This document shows, one piece after another, positions 1 to 7,083 of a stretch of 8,103 nt of DNA. This DNA is from Opitutales bacterium (GTDB lineage: Bacteria > Verrucomicrobiota > Verrucomicrobiia > Opitutales > T3Sed10-336): the NCBI GenBank assembly GCA_007132315.1, contig SLOW01000149.1, positions 1-8,103 on the forward strand. Direction: 5' to 3'. Both the position numbers and the translations under genes were made by a program. How positions within the stretch are numbered: the first letter of the stretch is position 1; every line of letters starts with the position of its first letter. The notes beneath the pieces are model-generated. The model worked only from the letters and a program-made list of their open reading frames with translations, had not been told where the DNA came from and did not search any database.

Positions 1-2093
1 ACCCGGAAGGTGTCGGCCAGAGCGCCCTGTGGTCCGGCGCGGGCCGCGTCGCGCCAATGTGTAATGAAGTGCACCGCGTCGTCCACCGCCACCCCCAGCG
101 CGATCGCCGCCGCCATAATGGTGACCGAATTGAGTCCGACCCCTAGGTAGCCCGCCAACCCGAGGACGACCACAACCGGAAAGGCGGCGGCCAGCAGGCC
201 GAGGAGGGCCAATCGCCCGGACCGCCACAACAACAGAAGGAGGAGCAAGATTCCGCCGGAGCTTAAAACGGCACTGTTGATCTGGCCACGCACGAGACGC
301 CGATCGGCCTCTATCACCGTGTGGATTCCCTCGGCGGCGGTTACACGGACTCCGGCGGGCATCCGTTCGAGGGCGAAATCGAGCACGGCCTCCACCGATT
401 CCAGATGTTTTCCGGCGGGGATGTCCGGACTTCGCACCAGCAGGTGCGCGGTCCGCCGGGTTTCGTCATTGAGAGCCCCCAGCAACGGCAGCACGTCCTC
501 CTGCGCCCGCATGAGCGCGGAAAAGAAACGGACGCGGGTCTGGCTTTCGGGCAGAACGAGCGCGTCGGGATCGCCGCCCTCCCAAACCTGGTTCAGCATG
601 GCCGGCAACAGAGCGTAGGAATAGGCCGCCGTCACTTCCTCCCGATTCTCGACGAATGCCTGCACGTCCCAAAGCCCGCGCAGAAAATCCATCCCGTCGA
701 TGCCGCCCGGGGTTCCGCTGTCGAACTCCACCCGCAACAGGTTCACCCCGCCGTAGTACCGGTCGAGTGTTTCCAGCATCTGGCGCGCGGAACTCTCCTT
801 CGGCAGAAATCCGGCCAGGCGCCAGTCGGTTTCCAGGCGCAACAAGCCCGGCACACTCGCCGCCAACAGCACCAGGAATGCCGCCGGCCACCACCACCGC
901 CATCGGCAGGCCCCGCGCGCGACGACGAGGGAAAGACGTGCGTTGCGCCGGGCGGCACACTCCATGCCCCGGGCTGGAAAACGCCGGTAGGCGAGACACC
1001 AGAACGCCGCGCCCGGTCCGAAGGCGACCAGAAAAGCGACCGCGACTCCCATGGTGCCGAGCGTGCCGAAAACGCGCAACGACGCCACCGGCGACGCGGT
1101 CAAGGCCAACAGACCCACACCGGTTGTCAGACAGGCGAACAGGCAGGACTTGCCGATCCGCGAGACCGCCATGCGAACGGCCTCCCGGCCGTGCGGGACG
1201 GTTGCGACAGCCTCCTGATAGGCGCAACCGAGGTGGGCGAGAAGGGTCAGTTGAATCGCCGCCAGCAACGGGAAGAGAACCAGGCCCAGCATCCCCGGAG
1301 TCAGACCGGTCACGGCGATCACGCCCGGCAGGAGCAGAAGATACAGGGCGGTCACCCCGACGACTAGCAGCACCGAGCGCACCGAACCGAGTGTCGCCAT
1401 CAAGACGCCCGGCAAAACGGCTCCGGCGACGGGTAAAAAGACCAGAAGGCTGCGGCGCAGCGACTCGGTCAGTTCCTCCTCGACCAGCGGCCGCGCCATG
1501 ACATGAACTTCCAGGCCTTCATCGCGAAACGGCTGCAGGCGTTCCGTCACCTGACGACGGAATTCCCGCCTGCTGTCGTGGTCGGGGAACGTCCGGTCGA
1601 AATCGACGGTGATCAAGGCACGGGTGCCGTCGCCGGAGACCATCAGATTGCGGATGGCCGGGTGCGACAAGGCCAGCCGGCGCACCTCCTCCACCTGATC
1701 CTCTTTCAGCGGAGCGTCTGGTACGATCGGCCGGAAATCGACGGACAGACCGTCCCGTCGCGGGAAATAGGCGTGAGTCAGGCTCCTGACCCCGGCGACA
1801 TCCGGCGCTCCCAGAAAGGCGTCACTCAGCGCCCGGATGCGCTCCAGGTTTTCCGCCGTGAACACATCGCCCAGCCGAAGGTCGAGCGCCAGAACTTCCT
1901 CCTCTTCCGGCAAGTACTCCCGGGCCTCCTGGTAAATCCGATATTTCACCGCGTCTTCCCGCAACAGCCCCTCGGGGTCCAATCCCCAGTGAAACGCCGT
2001 CACCCCACTCCACAAAGGAAAACCCAGGACCACGGCGAGCAGCAGCGAAGCCAGGGGATACCTGATAAATGGATTCCATTCCGTAGCCGACAT
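1..2093 (-). CDS. MMPL/RND-family inner-membrane exporter (3' end cut by window edge)
   Basis: This is a partial gene with 697 complete codons; the C-terminus lies beyond position 1. The protein has a TM helix at about residues 13-30, a soluble periplasmic domain to about 212, a TM cluster at about 213-356, TM7 near 390-410, a second periplasmic domain to about 610, and a second TM cluster from about 612. This doubled layout is the RND/MMPL plan. The first cluster keeps the family-like TTGVG stretch (323-327). The second has LGVAVDDAVHF with D671 and D672 in predicted TM10, where proton-relay aspartates are expected. The equivalent helix in the first half (near Q281-H287) has no Asp, which is unusual. 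An in-frame TGA sits five codons upstream of the chosen ATG; a GTG directly precedes that ATG and could also serve. It follows the barrel gene by 92 nt on the same strand. MMPL proteins move lipids or other hydrophobic molecules using proton-motive force; the substrate cannot be told here. Confidence 0.9.
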   Translation of the reverse strand, partial: MSATEWNPFIRYPLASLLLAVVLGFPLWSGVTAFHWGLDPEGLLREDAVKYRIYQEAREYLPEEEEVLALDLRLGDVFTAENLERIRALSDAFLGAPDVAGVRSLTHAYFPRRDGLSVDFRPIVPDAPLKEDQVEEVRRLALSHPAIRNLMVSGDGTRALITVDFDRTFPDHDSRREFRRQVTERLQPFRDEGLEVHVMARPLVEEELTESLRRSLLVFLPVAGAVLPGVLMATLGSVRSVLLVVGVTALYLLLLPGVIAVTGLTPGMLGLVLFPLLAAIQLTLLAHLGCAYQEAVATVPHGREAVRMAVSRIGKSCLFACLTTGVGLLALTASPVASLRVFGTLGTMGVAVAFLVAFGPGAAFWCLAYRRFPARGMECAARRNARLSLVVARGACRWRWWWPAAFLVLLAASVPGLLRLETDWRLAGFLPKESSARQMLETLDRYYGGVNLLRVEFDSGTPGGIDGMDFLRGLWDVQAFVENREEVTAAYSYALLPAMLNQVWEGGDPDALVLPESQTRVRFFSALMRAQEDVLPLLGALNDETRRTAHLLVRSPDIPAGKHLESVEAVLDFALERMPAGVRVTAAEGIHTVIEADRRLVRGQINSAVLSSGGILLLLLLLWRSGRLALLGLLAAAFPVVVVLGLAGYLGVGLNSVTIMAAAIALGVAVDDAVHFITHWRDAARAGPQGALADTFR

Positions 2094-2168
2094 CACATCC
2101 CGCGTTCAGCGGTTATGCGTCAGTTTGAACGGCTGGATTCGCTATAAGCAATCGCAATACCGAAACCG

Positions 2169-2182
2169 GACCGCGGGCGGTC
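2169..2182. repeat. Short GC palindrome between barrel and exporter genes
   Basis: GACCGC and GCGGTC flank two bases just after the barrel gene's stop codon, in the 92-nt gap before the exporter gene. It could form a small hairpin, but the 2-nt loop must open and only a GGTTT run follows on the minus strand, so it is at best a weak attenuator or terminator. Confidence 0.3.
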
Positions 2183-2185
2183 GGC

Positions 2186-2878
2186 TCACTCGAATCCGAG
2201 ACGGTAACCGATTCCGAGACTGTTGACGCCGCCGCGGTCGAAGACGTGGCCGCCCGACTGGTGTGCGAGAAAAAAGAGGAGCTGGTGATGCGGCGTCTCG
2301 GGGCGCGCCAAGGTGAACTGGATCGGCCAATGGAATTTTAGATGCGAGCGATCCCGGTCCGGATGGCGCGCCTTGTCTATTTCCATCACCCGGCTCGAAT
2401 ACGACAAGCCGACCCCCATGGAAAACGTGGTGTACACGTGGTCGTTCCACGGAAAATCCACCCAGCGCGCGGTCAAGGCCGTATTGTAATCGAGAAAGGC
2501 CGAGCGACCGAACTCGTCGATGATTTCGAGCGTCAACGGCAATTCCAACTGCGGCCGCCACTCGCCCCAGCGGGTGTTCCACTGGAACTGGTGCAGGAGC
2601 CGGGATGCGGTGATCTGGTAAACCTGGCCACCCGCGTCGCCGCCGGCAACATTGACCCGGCCGTGCAGAAAATCATCGACGTTGTTGCTGGTAATGAACG
2701 CCACTCCGGTTTCGAACGCCCACAGCCGGCTTAAGTCTCCCGGCGGCTCCTTGGCGATGAACGCTCCGGCTTCCACCCGCGGCAGCAGCCAGACCAGCAC
2801 GGTTAACACCACGACCGGCCCGGCCTGCAACAACCGGCAACCAACCGCCCAAGATAGATTTTGCGTCGGAACATTCAT
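2186..2878 (-). CDS. Outer-membrane beta-barrel protein, PagL/acyloxyacyl-hydrolase-like
   Basis: A 230-residue exported protein. Residues 1-39 form a signal peptide: hydrophobic core VVVLTVLVWLL, then A37-G38-A39 as likely cleavage site, with no lipobox cysteine. The rest alternates polar and aromatic/hydrophobic residues and ends in GYRLGFE, typical of an outer-membrane barrel with an aromatic near the C-terminus. The segment H206-Q-S208-G-G followed by GGVN and GIGYR resembles the C-terminal signature of PagL-type lipid A deacylase and related barrels, in which a His and a Ser two residues later are catalytic. I could not assign the third catalytic residue, and at about 190 mature residues it is somewhat longer than classical PagL. 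Enzyme activity is therefore inference; a structural barrel is the alternative. The frame stays open 38 codons further upstream, but the 2878 ATG places the signal peptide at the N-terminus and follows an AT-rich leader, so I chose it. The MMPL exporter gene follows on the same strand. Confidence 0.8.
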   Translation of the reverse strand: MNVPTQNLSWAVGCRLLQAGPVVVLTVLVWLLPRVEAGAFIAKEPPGDLSRLWAFETGVAFITSNNVDDFLHGRVNVAGGDAGGQVYQITASRLLHQFQWNTRWGEWRPQLELPLTLEIIDEFGRSAFLDYNTALTARWVDFPWNDHVYTTFSMGVGLSYSSRVMEIDKARHPDRDRSHLKFHWPIQFTLARPETPHHQLLFFLAHQSGGHVFDRGGVNSLGIGYRLGFE

Positions 2879-2903
2879 GATTTTGCAGAACTCTAAAAAG
2901 GAA

Positions 2904-2909
2904 ATTATC
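2904..2909 (-). promoter_or_regulatory. Possible -10 element upstream of the barrel gene
   Basis: Reading on the minus strand, GATAAT matches the sigma-70 -10 consensus at five of six positions and ends 25 nt before the 2878 start codon. It lies in an unusually AT-rich stretch (about 2880-2950) for this GC-rich window. No good -35 hexamer is visible at 16-18 nt spacing, so this is a weak candidate. The 132-nt gap between the polymerase stop and the barrel start leaves room for a separate promoter. Confidence 0.25.
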
Positions 2910-3010
2910 CGGACAAAAGCCACGGAAATTTTCGATATGGGGGTCAACCGGATTTCCGCGACGTAGCTTACGTGGCGTCCGCGAGCAGACACGTCATGGA
3001 AAACGGGCCA

Positions 3011-5200
3011 TTACCACAGCTCACCCTGCCGGGACTCTCCGTCGGCGGCAGCCTCGCCATCAAGGAACGGCCGGTAGCGTTTGATCCAGTCGTCGATTTT
3101 GCGCACGTAGTAGTCGGCGTCGTACGGGGCGTGCTCGGGATCGTGGTGCTCGACCGGCCGCGCCCGTTGCCAGTCGGGAAGGCGTTTCTTCTCGCCGGGC
3201 GCAATGTAATAAGCCACGCGGTCACCCGATTTCGGAACCGGCGTCATTTGCAGGGCGGCTTCCAGGGAAGCGCGTCTCGGCTTTTTCTTCGCGCTTTCTA
3301 GCGCCTTCACGTAGGCTTCCGGGCTCTGACTGAGGACCTCCGAACGGGCGATTTCCTCAATCGCCACATCACCCGAGCGGATGCGTTCCCGGTAAACCTG
3401 GGCTTTTTTCAGCGGCGATTCCGGCTCGACTCCCAGGAGATGGCGAATGAACGAATCGGTCAGGTCCTTCAAATACGGTTCGATGCCGCGCGACCTGAGC
3501 GCCGACCCGCGAATGGTCACCTTCCGCCCATCGTAGAGGGCGTAATTCTTCGCCTTGTAACAGAACATCGCCTCGAAGGCACCGTCGTATTCCAGATCGA
3601 TGCCCTCGGGAAGGACCGGCGCCACGCGTTCGAGAAGTTTATCCGGGGACTCGAAATAATCCGGAGCGGCCACGTAGATGCCGTCCGTATCCGCTTCCAG
3701 GATCACACATCCCTCTTGCCGAAACGCTTCGATCAGATCCTGGAGCAGTTCCCGGCCGCGCGCGGTCACTTCGGCGGCCAGGTCTCCGTCGGCGAAGCGC
3801 GCGTTGGAAAAACCCAAATAGCCGTAAAACGAATTGATGATGATCTTGAACGCCGTCTGGCGGGCGTCGTATTCGCGACGCCGCTCCTCCACCGTTTCCT
3901 CCCGCGCCAGCGCTTTGTATTTCAACCGGTATTCGCGCAGTCGCCGCAACAGGGGAATGAATACACCGAGGGAGTCGCCGCGCGGATTCCGGTCCATGGC
4001 AAGGAGGAGACTGGGATACAACGACGCCACGTCGAAATGCAGAACCTGGTGAAACACACCCGACTCGAAACTCCGGGTGAATCCGCCCGCGTAACTCTTG
4101 ACTTCGGCGCCTTCGGGCAGGGCCTCGCCGGCGTGGAAGTACTCTTCCATAAAAAGCAGGTCGATTTTCCAGCTCGTTCCGCGGAGCGCGATCTCCTGCA
4201 GCGTCATGGGAAAATTCGCCGCCTGGGCGAAATAAGTGGGCAGCAGGAGATCGGCGACCCCGGCGGTTTCGCGCAGGTCGTCCTCCAGATAACGGCGAAA
4301 CCGTGGCCGGTCCCGTTCGAACATTTGTGCGATGAGGTTGCCTTCGATGTAGGTGCGATCCGAGCCCCCGGATTGCGTCACACCCAAGCTCAACGCCACA
4401 TCCTTTAAGCCGTAGCCGGGCAGGTCCCGGGTGGACACGTCGTAAAGCAGCACCAGCAGATAGGTGTCGATCACCGCGCGTCCGGGAATGTCACAACGGG
4501 GAAAATCAATCCAGCGCTCGGCGGCTTTCAGGCGACTGGAACGAAACGTCGCTTCCCGCCCGAAACGCCCCCAGGCGCAAGGCAGCTTCAGCCGTTTGCA
4601 GCGCAGCCGCAGGTAATCGAGATCGAACTTGAACAGATTGTGTCCCTCCAGCGTGTCCGGATCGGCCTCCTTCAGAAAATCGGCGAACGCGCGCAGCAGC
4701 TCGCGTTCCGCTTGGTCGGAGTCGGCTTCGAGCTCGAGCAGACGGACCTCCCCGCCCAGGCGCAGACCGATCGCCAGCACCCGGTCGTCCGGCCGGCGGG
4801 CGTCGCTGAAACCGCCGTCCGCGGACGAGGCGGTTTCGATATCGACCTGACACCGCCGCAGATCGGAAAACGCCATTCCCGAAAACAGGCGCTCCCGGTT
4901 CCGCAGGAGGTGCTGGCTTTCCAGGGAGCGCAGGCTGTCCACCGTGGCGCCGCTCCCGCTCCTCCCGGAGAAATCCCGGTACGCCTCCAGGCCGGAGAAC
5001 GTGTACAACCGGTTGAACGCTCCCGGGCCCGACAGTTCCGTCGCCGCGGCCGCGGCGTTATCCTTTGCATCGACGCTGCTCCGCGCCCAGAGAAACGGCT
5101 CGAAAGCCACCGAACGCTCCTCCCGGGCCCCGTTCGCGTCCCGCCGGGAAATCCACACACGCCCTTCCGGCGAAACCCACAGACCGCATATCGCATCCAT
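3011..5200 (-). CDS. Family B DNA polymerase with 3'-5' exonuclease domain
   Basis: A 729-residue template-directed DNA polymerase; the size fits cellular family B enzymes (E. coli Pol II is slightly longer). Domains in order: an N-terminal beta domain (1-110); an exonuclease with Exo I D120-I-E122, Exo II GHN188...F192-D193 and Exo III Y263-GLK-D267; polymerase motif A D390-VASLYPS; motif B K452-III-N456-SFYG; motif C A-D504-T-D506-G; and the K-x-K-N-Y region (549-553) followed by a GSALRSRG stretch. All metal-binding acidic residues are present, so both proofreading and synthesis should work. Motif C reads DTDG, as in archaeal PolB, rather than the DTDS common elsewhere. The last five residues, QGELW, resemble a beta-clamp-binding pentapeptide. 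The ATG at 5200 has only a weak Shine-Dalgarno upstream; the N-terminus fits the family. It diverges from the DUF151 gene. A repair or translesion role like Pol II is likely by analogy, but I see no obvious LexA operator. Confidence 0.95.
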   Translation of the reverse strand: MDAICGLWVSPEGRVWISRRDANGAREERSVAFEPFLWARSSVDAKDNAAAAATELSGPGAFNRLYTFSGLEAYRDFSGRSGSGATVDSLRSLESQHLLRNRERLFSGMAFSDLRRCQVDIETASSADGGFSDARRPDDRVLAIGLRLGGEVRLLELEADSDQAERELLRAFADFLKEADPDTLEGHNLFKFDLDYLRLRCKRLKLPCAWGRFGREATFRSSRLKAAERWIDFPRCDIPGRAVIDTYLLVLLYDVSTRDLPGYGLKDVALSLGVTQSGGSDRTYIEGNLIAQMFERDRPRFRRYLEDDLRETAGVADLLLPTYFAQAANFPMTLQEIALRGTSWKIDLLFMEEYFHAGEALPEGAEVKSYAGGFTRSFESGVFHQVLHFDVASLYPSLLLAMDRNPRGDSLGVFIPLLRRLREYRLKYKALAREETVEERRREYDARQTAFKIIINSFYGYLGFSNARFADGDLAAEVTARGRELLQDLIEAFRQEGCVILEADTDGIYVAAPDYFESPDKLLERVAPVLPEGIDLEYDGAFEAMFCYKAKNYALYDGRKVTIRGSALRSRGIEPYLKDLTDSFIRHLLGVEPESPLKKAQVYRERIRSGDVAIEEIARSEVLSQSPEAYVKALESAKKKPRRASLEAALQMTPVPKSGDRVAYYIAPGEKKRLPDWQRARPVEHHDPEHAPYDADYYVRKIDDWIKRYRPFLDGEAAADGESRQGELW

Positions 5201-5296
5201 CCCGTCAGCCTTGTCAAAAACGCCCGGTAATCAACCCATTACCATCCCTTCAATCGCGCTTGCGCCACCCCCGCCATCAGGATTACATTGGGCCTC
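5201..5296. promoter_or_regulatory. Divergent intergenic region between polymerase and DUF151 genes
   Basis: About 96 nt separate the start codons of two divergent genes, so promoters for both directions should lie here or overlap the gene ends. I found no convincing -35/-10 pair in either direction, no clear LexA-type palindrome and no long inverted repeat. An AGGA at 5279-5282 is the only good Shine-Dalgarno-like element and bears on the start choice of the DUF151 gene. Confidence 0.3.
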
Positions 5297-5755
5297 ATGA
5301 AAAACGACGTCATCGAGGTCACCATCAAGGCGGTCATGCCGACCTCCAACGGGTGTGCCATTTTTCTGGGGAACGAGGACAAGACCTTCGTGATCTATGT
5401 GGACCCCGGAATCGGAACGGCGATTTCCATGACGATGAACGGCACCAAAAAAGAGCGCCCGCTGACCCACGACTTGATCGGCAACATCTTTCTCGGCCTG
5501 GGCGTCAAACTGCAGCGCGTCATCATCAACGACGTGCGGGACGGAACCTTTTTCGCGCGCATGATCCTGGCGATGAAAAACGAGATCGAGTCGAAGATCG
5601 TTGAGATCGATGCCCGGCCCAGCGATTCGATCGTGCTCGCCCTCCAGCAGGAAAAGTCGATCTACGTGGCCCGCACGGTTTTCGAGGGCATGGAAGACAT
5701 GACCGAAATCCTGGAGCGCATCCTCAAACAGCAGAACGAGGAGAAGGACGAGTAA
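5297..5755 (+). CDS. Bifunctional nuclease family protein (DUF151)
   Basis: A 152-residue cytoplasmic protein covering the DUF151/BFN domain almost end to end. Recognisable segments are the N-terminal strand region (1-45), RPLTHDLIG (54-62, H58), the DGTFFAR strand (82-88) and the family hallmark IDARPSDSIVLAL (104-116), followed by SIYVARTVFE. Family members have been reported to have combined RNase and DNase activity in some organisms, and a related domain occurs in proteins of other function, so the biochemical role here is uncertain. A charged, glutamate-rich tail follows (136-152). Start choice: the ATG at 5297 gives the MKNDV N-terminus I would expect, but a TTG at 5288 lies 5 nt after an AGGA and would add three residues; the ATG is 14 nt from it. 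The dihydrouridine synthase gene begins 22 nt after the stop, so the two probably share a transcript. Confidence 0.9.
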   Translation: MKNDVIEVTIKAVMPTSNGCAIFLGNEDKTFVIYVDPGIGTAISMTMNGTKKERPLTHDLIGNIFLGLGVKLQRVIINDVRDGTFFARMILAMKNEIESKIVEIDARPSDSIVLALQQEKSIYVARTVFEGMEDMTEILERILKQQNEEKDE

Positions 5756-5777
5756 TCGCTCCTCGCTCGGTTCGCGC

Positions 5778-6896
5778 ATGTCCCGGTCACTTCCATCCGC
5801 GATCGTCCCCGGTTATCCGTTGACCGCTCTCGCACCGATGCAGGACGTCACCGACCTGCCGTTCATGAGGGTGATCCACCATTACGGGGATCCCGACTAC
5901 TACTTCACCGAATACTTCCGGGTGCACCCCCATTCGCGTCTGGAGAAGCACATCCTGCGCAGTATCAACGAGCACGGCACGGGCCGTCCGGTCTTCGCCC
6001 AGATGATCGGCGAATCCATTCCCGAACTGGTCCACACCGCCCGCGAACTCGCCCGCCATCCGGTGGCGGGAATCGACCTCAATATGGGTTGCCCGGCGCC
6101 CAAAATCTACAAGAAGAACTGCGGCGGCGGCCTGCTGCGCGATCCGTCCAAGATCGACCGGGTGCTCGGGGCCCTGCGCGAAAGCGTAACCGGTCGGTTG
6201 ACGGTGAAAATGCGCATCGGCTTCGACACCACCGACACCTTCGCGCCCATTCTGGAGCTGATCGACAAGCACGACATCGACCTGCTGAACCTGCACGCGC
6301 GCACCGTGAAACAGGGTTACCGGGGTGAAGCGCATTACGCCTTCGTCAAACAGGCGGTGGACACGCTGCGCTGTCCCGTGCTCGCCAACGGAAACATCCT
6401 CTCCTCCCGCCGCGCCCTCCGGGTGGCGGCGGAAACCGGCTGCAGCGGGCTGATGGTCGGACGGCACGCCATCCGCAACCCCTGGATCTTTCGCCAGATC
6501 CGCCAGTCGTTCGCCGGCGAACCCGTATTCCGGCCCACCTTCGCCGACGCCCGCGCCTACATCGACCGTCTGTACCACGCCACCCGCACCGGCGATTGCC
6601 CGGAACGGGTCCACGTGAACAAGATGAAGAAGTACCTCAACTTCCTCGGCCAGGCGGTGGATCCGGAAGGACGGTTCTTATACGACATGCGCCGCGCACG
6701 AACCGAAAAGGATCTCTTCGACGTGTGCGACCGCCACCTCATGCAAACCCCGCGGGCGCCCTTTCCGGATGAACCCCACAACGGCGTGATCGCCCGCCCC
6801 AATTGCGAAGGACCAGCCCCTCAGGGAGGCGGCGGGGCATCGGGAATGTCGCCGGTGTCCGGGTCGTCGGTTCCCGGACTGGTACCGGGCACCTGA
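5778..6896 (+). CDS. tRNA-dihydrouridine synthase (Dus family)
   Basis: A 372-residue FMN enzyme that reduces uridine to dihydrouridine in tRNA using NADPH. The TIM-barrel part holds the family motifs in order: LAPMQDVTD (18-26) for FMN binding; LNMGCPAPK with N102 and the catalytic acid C105; VKMRIGF with K144; LHARTVKQGYRG with H173 and R175; NGNI (204-207); and GLMVGRHAIRNPWIF with G228-R229 for the FMN phosphate. The helical tRNA-binding domain runs from about 255 to 325. Which Dus subclass, and so which tRNA positions, I cannot say. Residues from about 346 on (Gly-, Ser- and Pro-rich) look like a non-conserved extension, and its DNA is also the antisense of the lipoprotein gene's 3' end (76 nt overlap). 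No clear ribosome binding site precedes the ATG, consistent with coupling to the DUF151 gene 22 nt upstream. Confidence 0.95.
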   Translation: MSRSLPSAIVPGYPLTALAPMQDVTDLPFMRVIHHYGDPDYYFTEYFRVHPHSRLEKHILRSINEHGTGRPVFAQMIGESIPELVHTARELARHPVAGIDLNMGCPAPKIYKKNCGGGLLRDPSKIDRVLGALRESVTGRLTVKMRIGFDTTDTFAPILELIDKHDIDLLNLHARTVKQGYRGEAHYAFVKQAVDTLRCPVLANGNILSSRRALRVAAETGCSGLMVGRHAIRNPWIFRQIRQSFAGEPVFRPTFADARAYIDRLYHATRTGDCPERVHVNKMKKYLNFLGQAVDPEGRFLYDMRRARTEKDLFDVCDRHLMQTPRAPFPDEPHNGVIARPNCEGPAPQGGGGASGMSPVSGSSVPGLVPGT

Positions 6897-7069
6897 GGCG
6901 GACCCGTGGTGTCCTCTCCGTTGCCGGTCCCGTTTCCGGACGGATCCGGATCGGCGGCCCCCGACCCCTCCCGATCTCCCCTGCAACCGGCACCGAGGGC
7001 CGCCGCCAGGACCAGCGCGGCGACAACGCAAAAAAGTCCGTTTCCGCTTCGAATCAAATACTTACCCAT
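6821..7069 (-). CDS. Small predicted lipoprotein
   Basis: An 82-residue protein of unknown function. It has a short basic start (MGKYLIRSGNG), a hydrophobic core (FCVVAALVLAAAL) and a lipobox L-G-A-G-C at about residues 25-29, so it should be lipidated on the cysteine and anchored in a membrane after export. The mature part is low-complexity and disordered, rich in Gly, Asp, Thr and Pro, and ends in PDAPPPP. The frame is open further upstream, but the ATG at 7069 gives a proper signal peptide and has GAGGG 8 nt before it. It starts 14 nt after the stop of the repeat protein and is probably co-transcribed with it. Its last 76 nt overlap the 3' end of the synthase gene on the other strand. The lipoprotein signal is convincing; that the Pro/Gly-rich tail is functional is less so. 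Confidence 0.7.
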   Translation of the reverse strand: MGKYLIRSGNGLFCVVAALVLAAALGAGCRGDREGSGAADPDPSGNGTGNGEDTTGPPQVPGTSPGTDDPDTGDIPDAPPPP

Positions 7070-7083
7070 TTCAAATACCCTCG

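Noticed and set aside
466..1227. 253-residue minus-strand frame within the exporter
   Set aside because: It is in a different frame from the exporter, is Arg/Gly-rich and shows no family motif.
277..1501. Several long plus-strand frames opposite the exporter gene
   Set aside because: The minus-strand frame reads as an uninterrupted MMPL protein with TM clusters and motifs; the plus frames are Arg/Pro/Gln-rich shadows typical of GC-rich antisense.
2961..2973. ACGTA/TACGT inverted repeat after the polymerase stop as a terminator
   Set aside because: The stem is only 5 bp and no T-run follows it on the minus strand.
3440..4408. 322-residue plus-strand frame opposite the polymerase
   Set aside because: The antisense region carries the catalytic polymerase motifs, so this frame is a shadow.
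5212..5217. Perfect TTGACA on the minus strand before the polymerase gene
   Set aside because: It lies 11 nt before the start codon, which would put the transcription start inside the gene; the -10 at matching spacing is poor.
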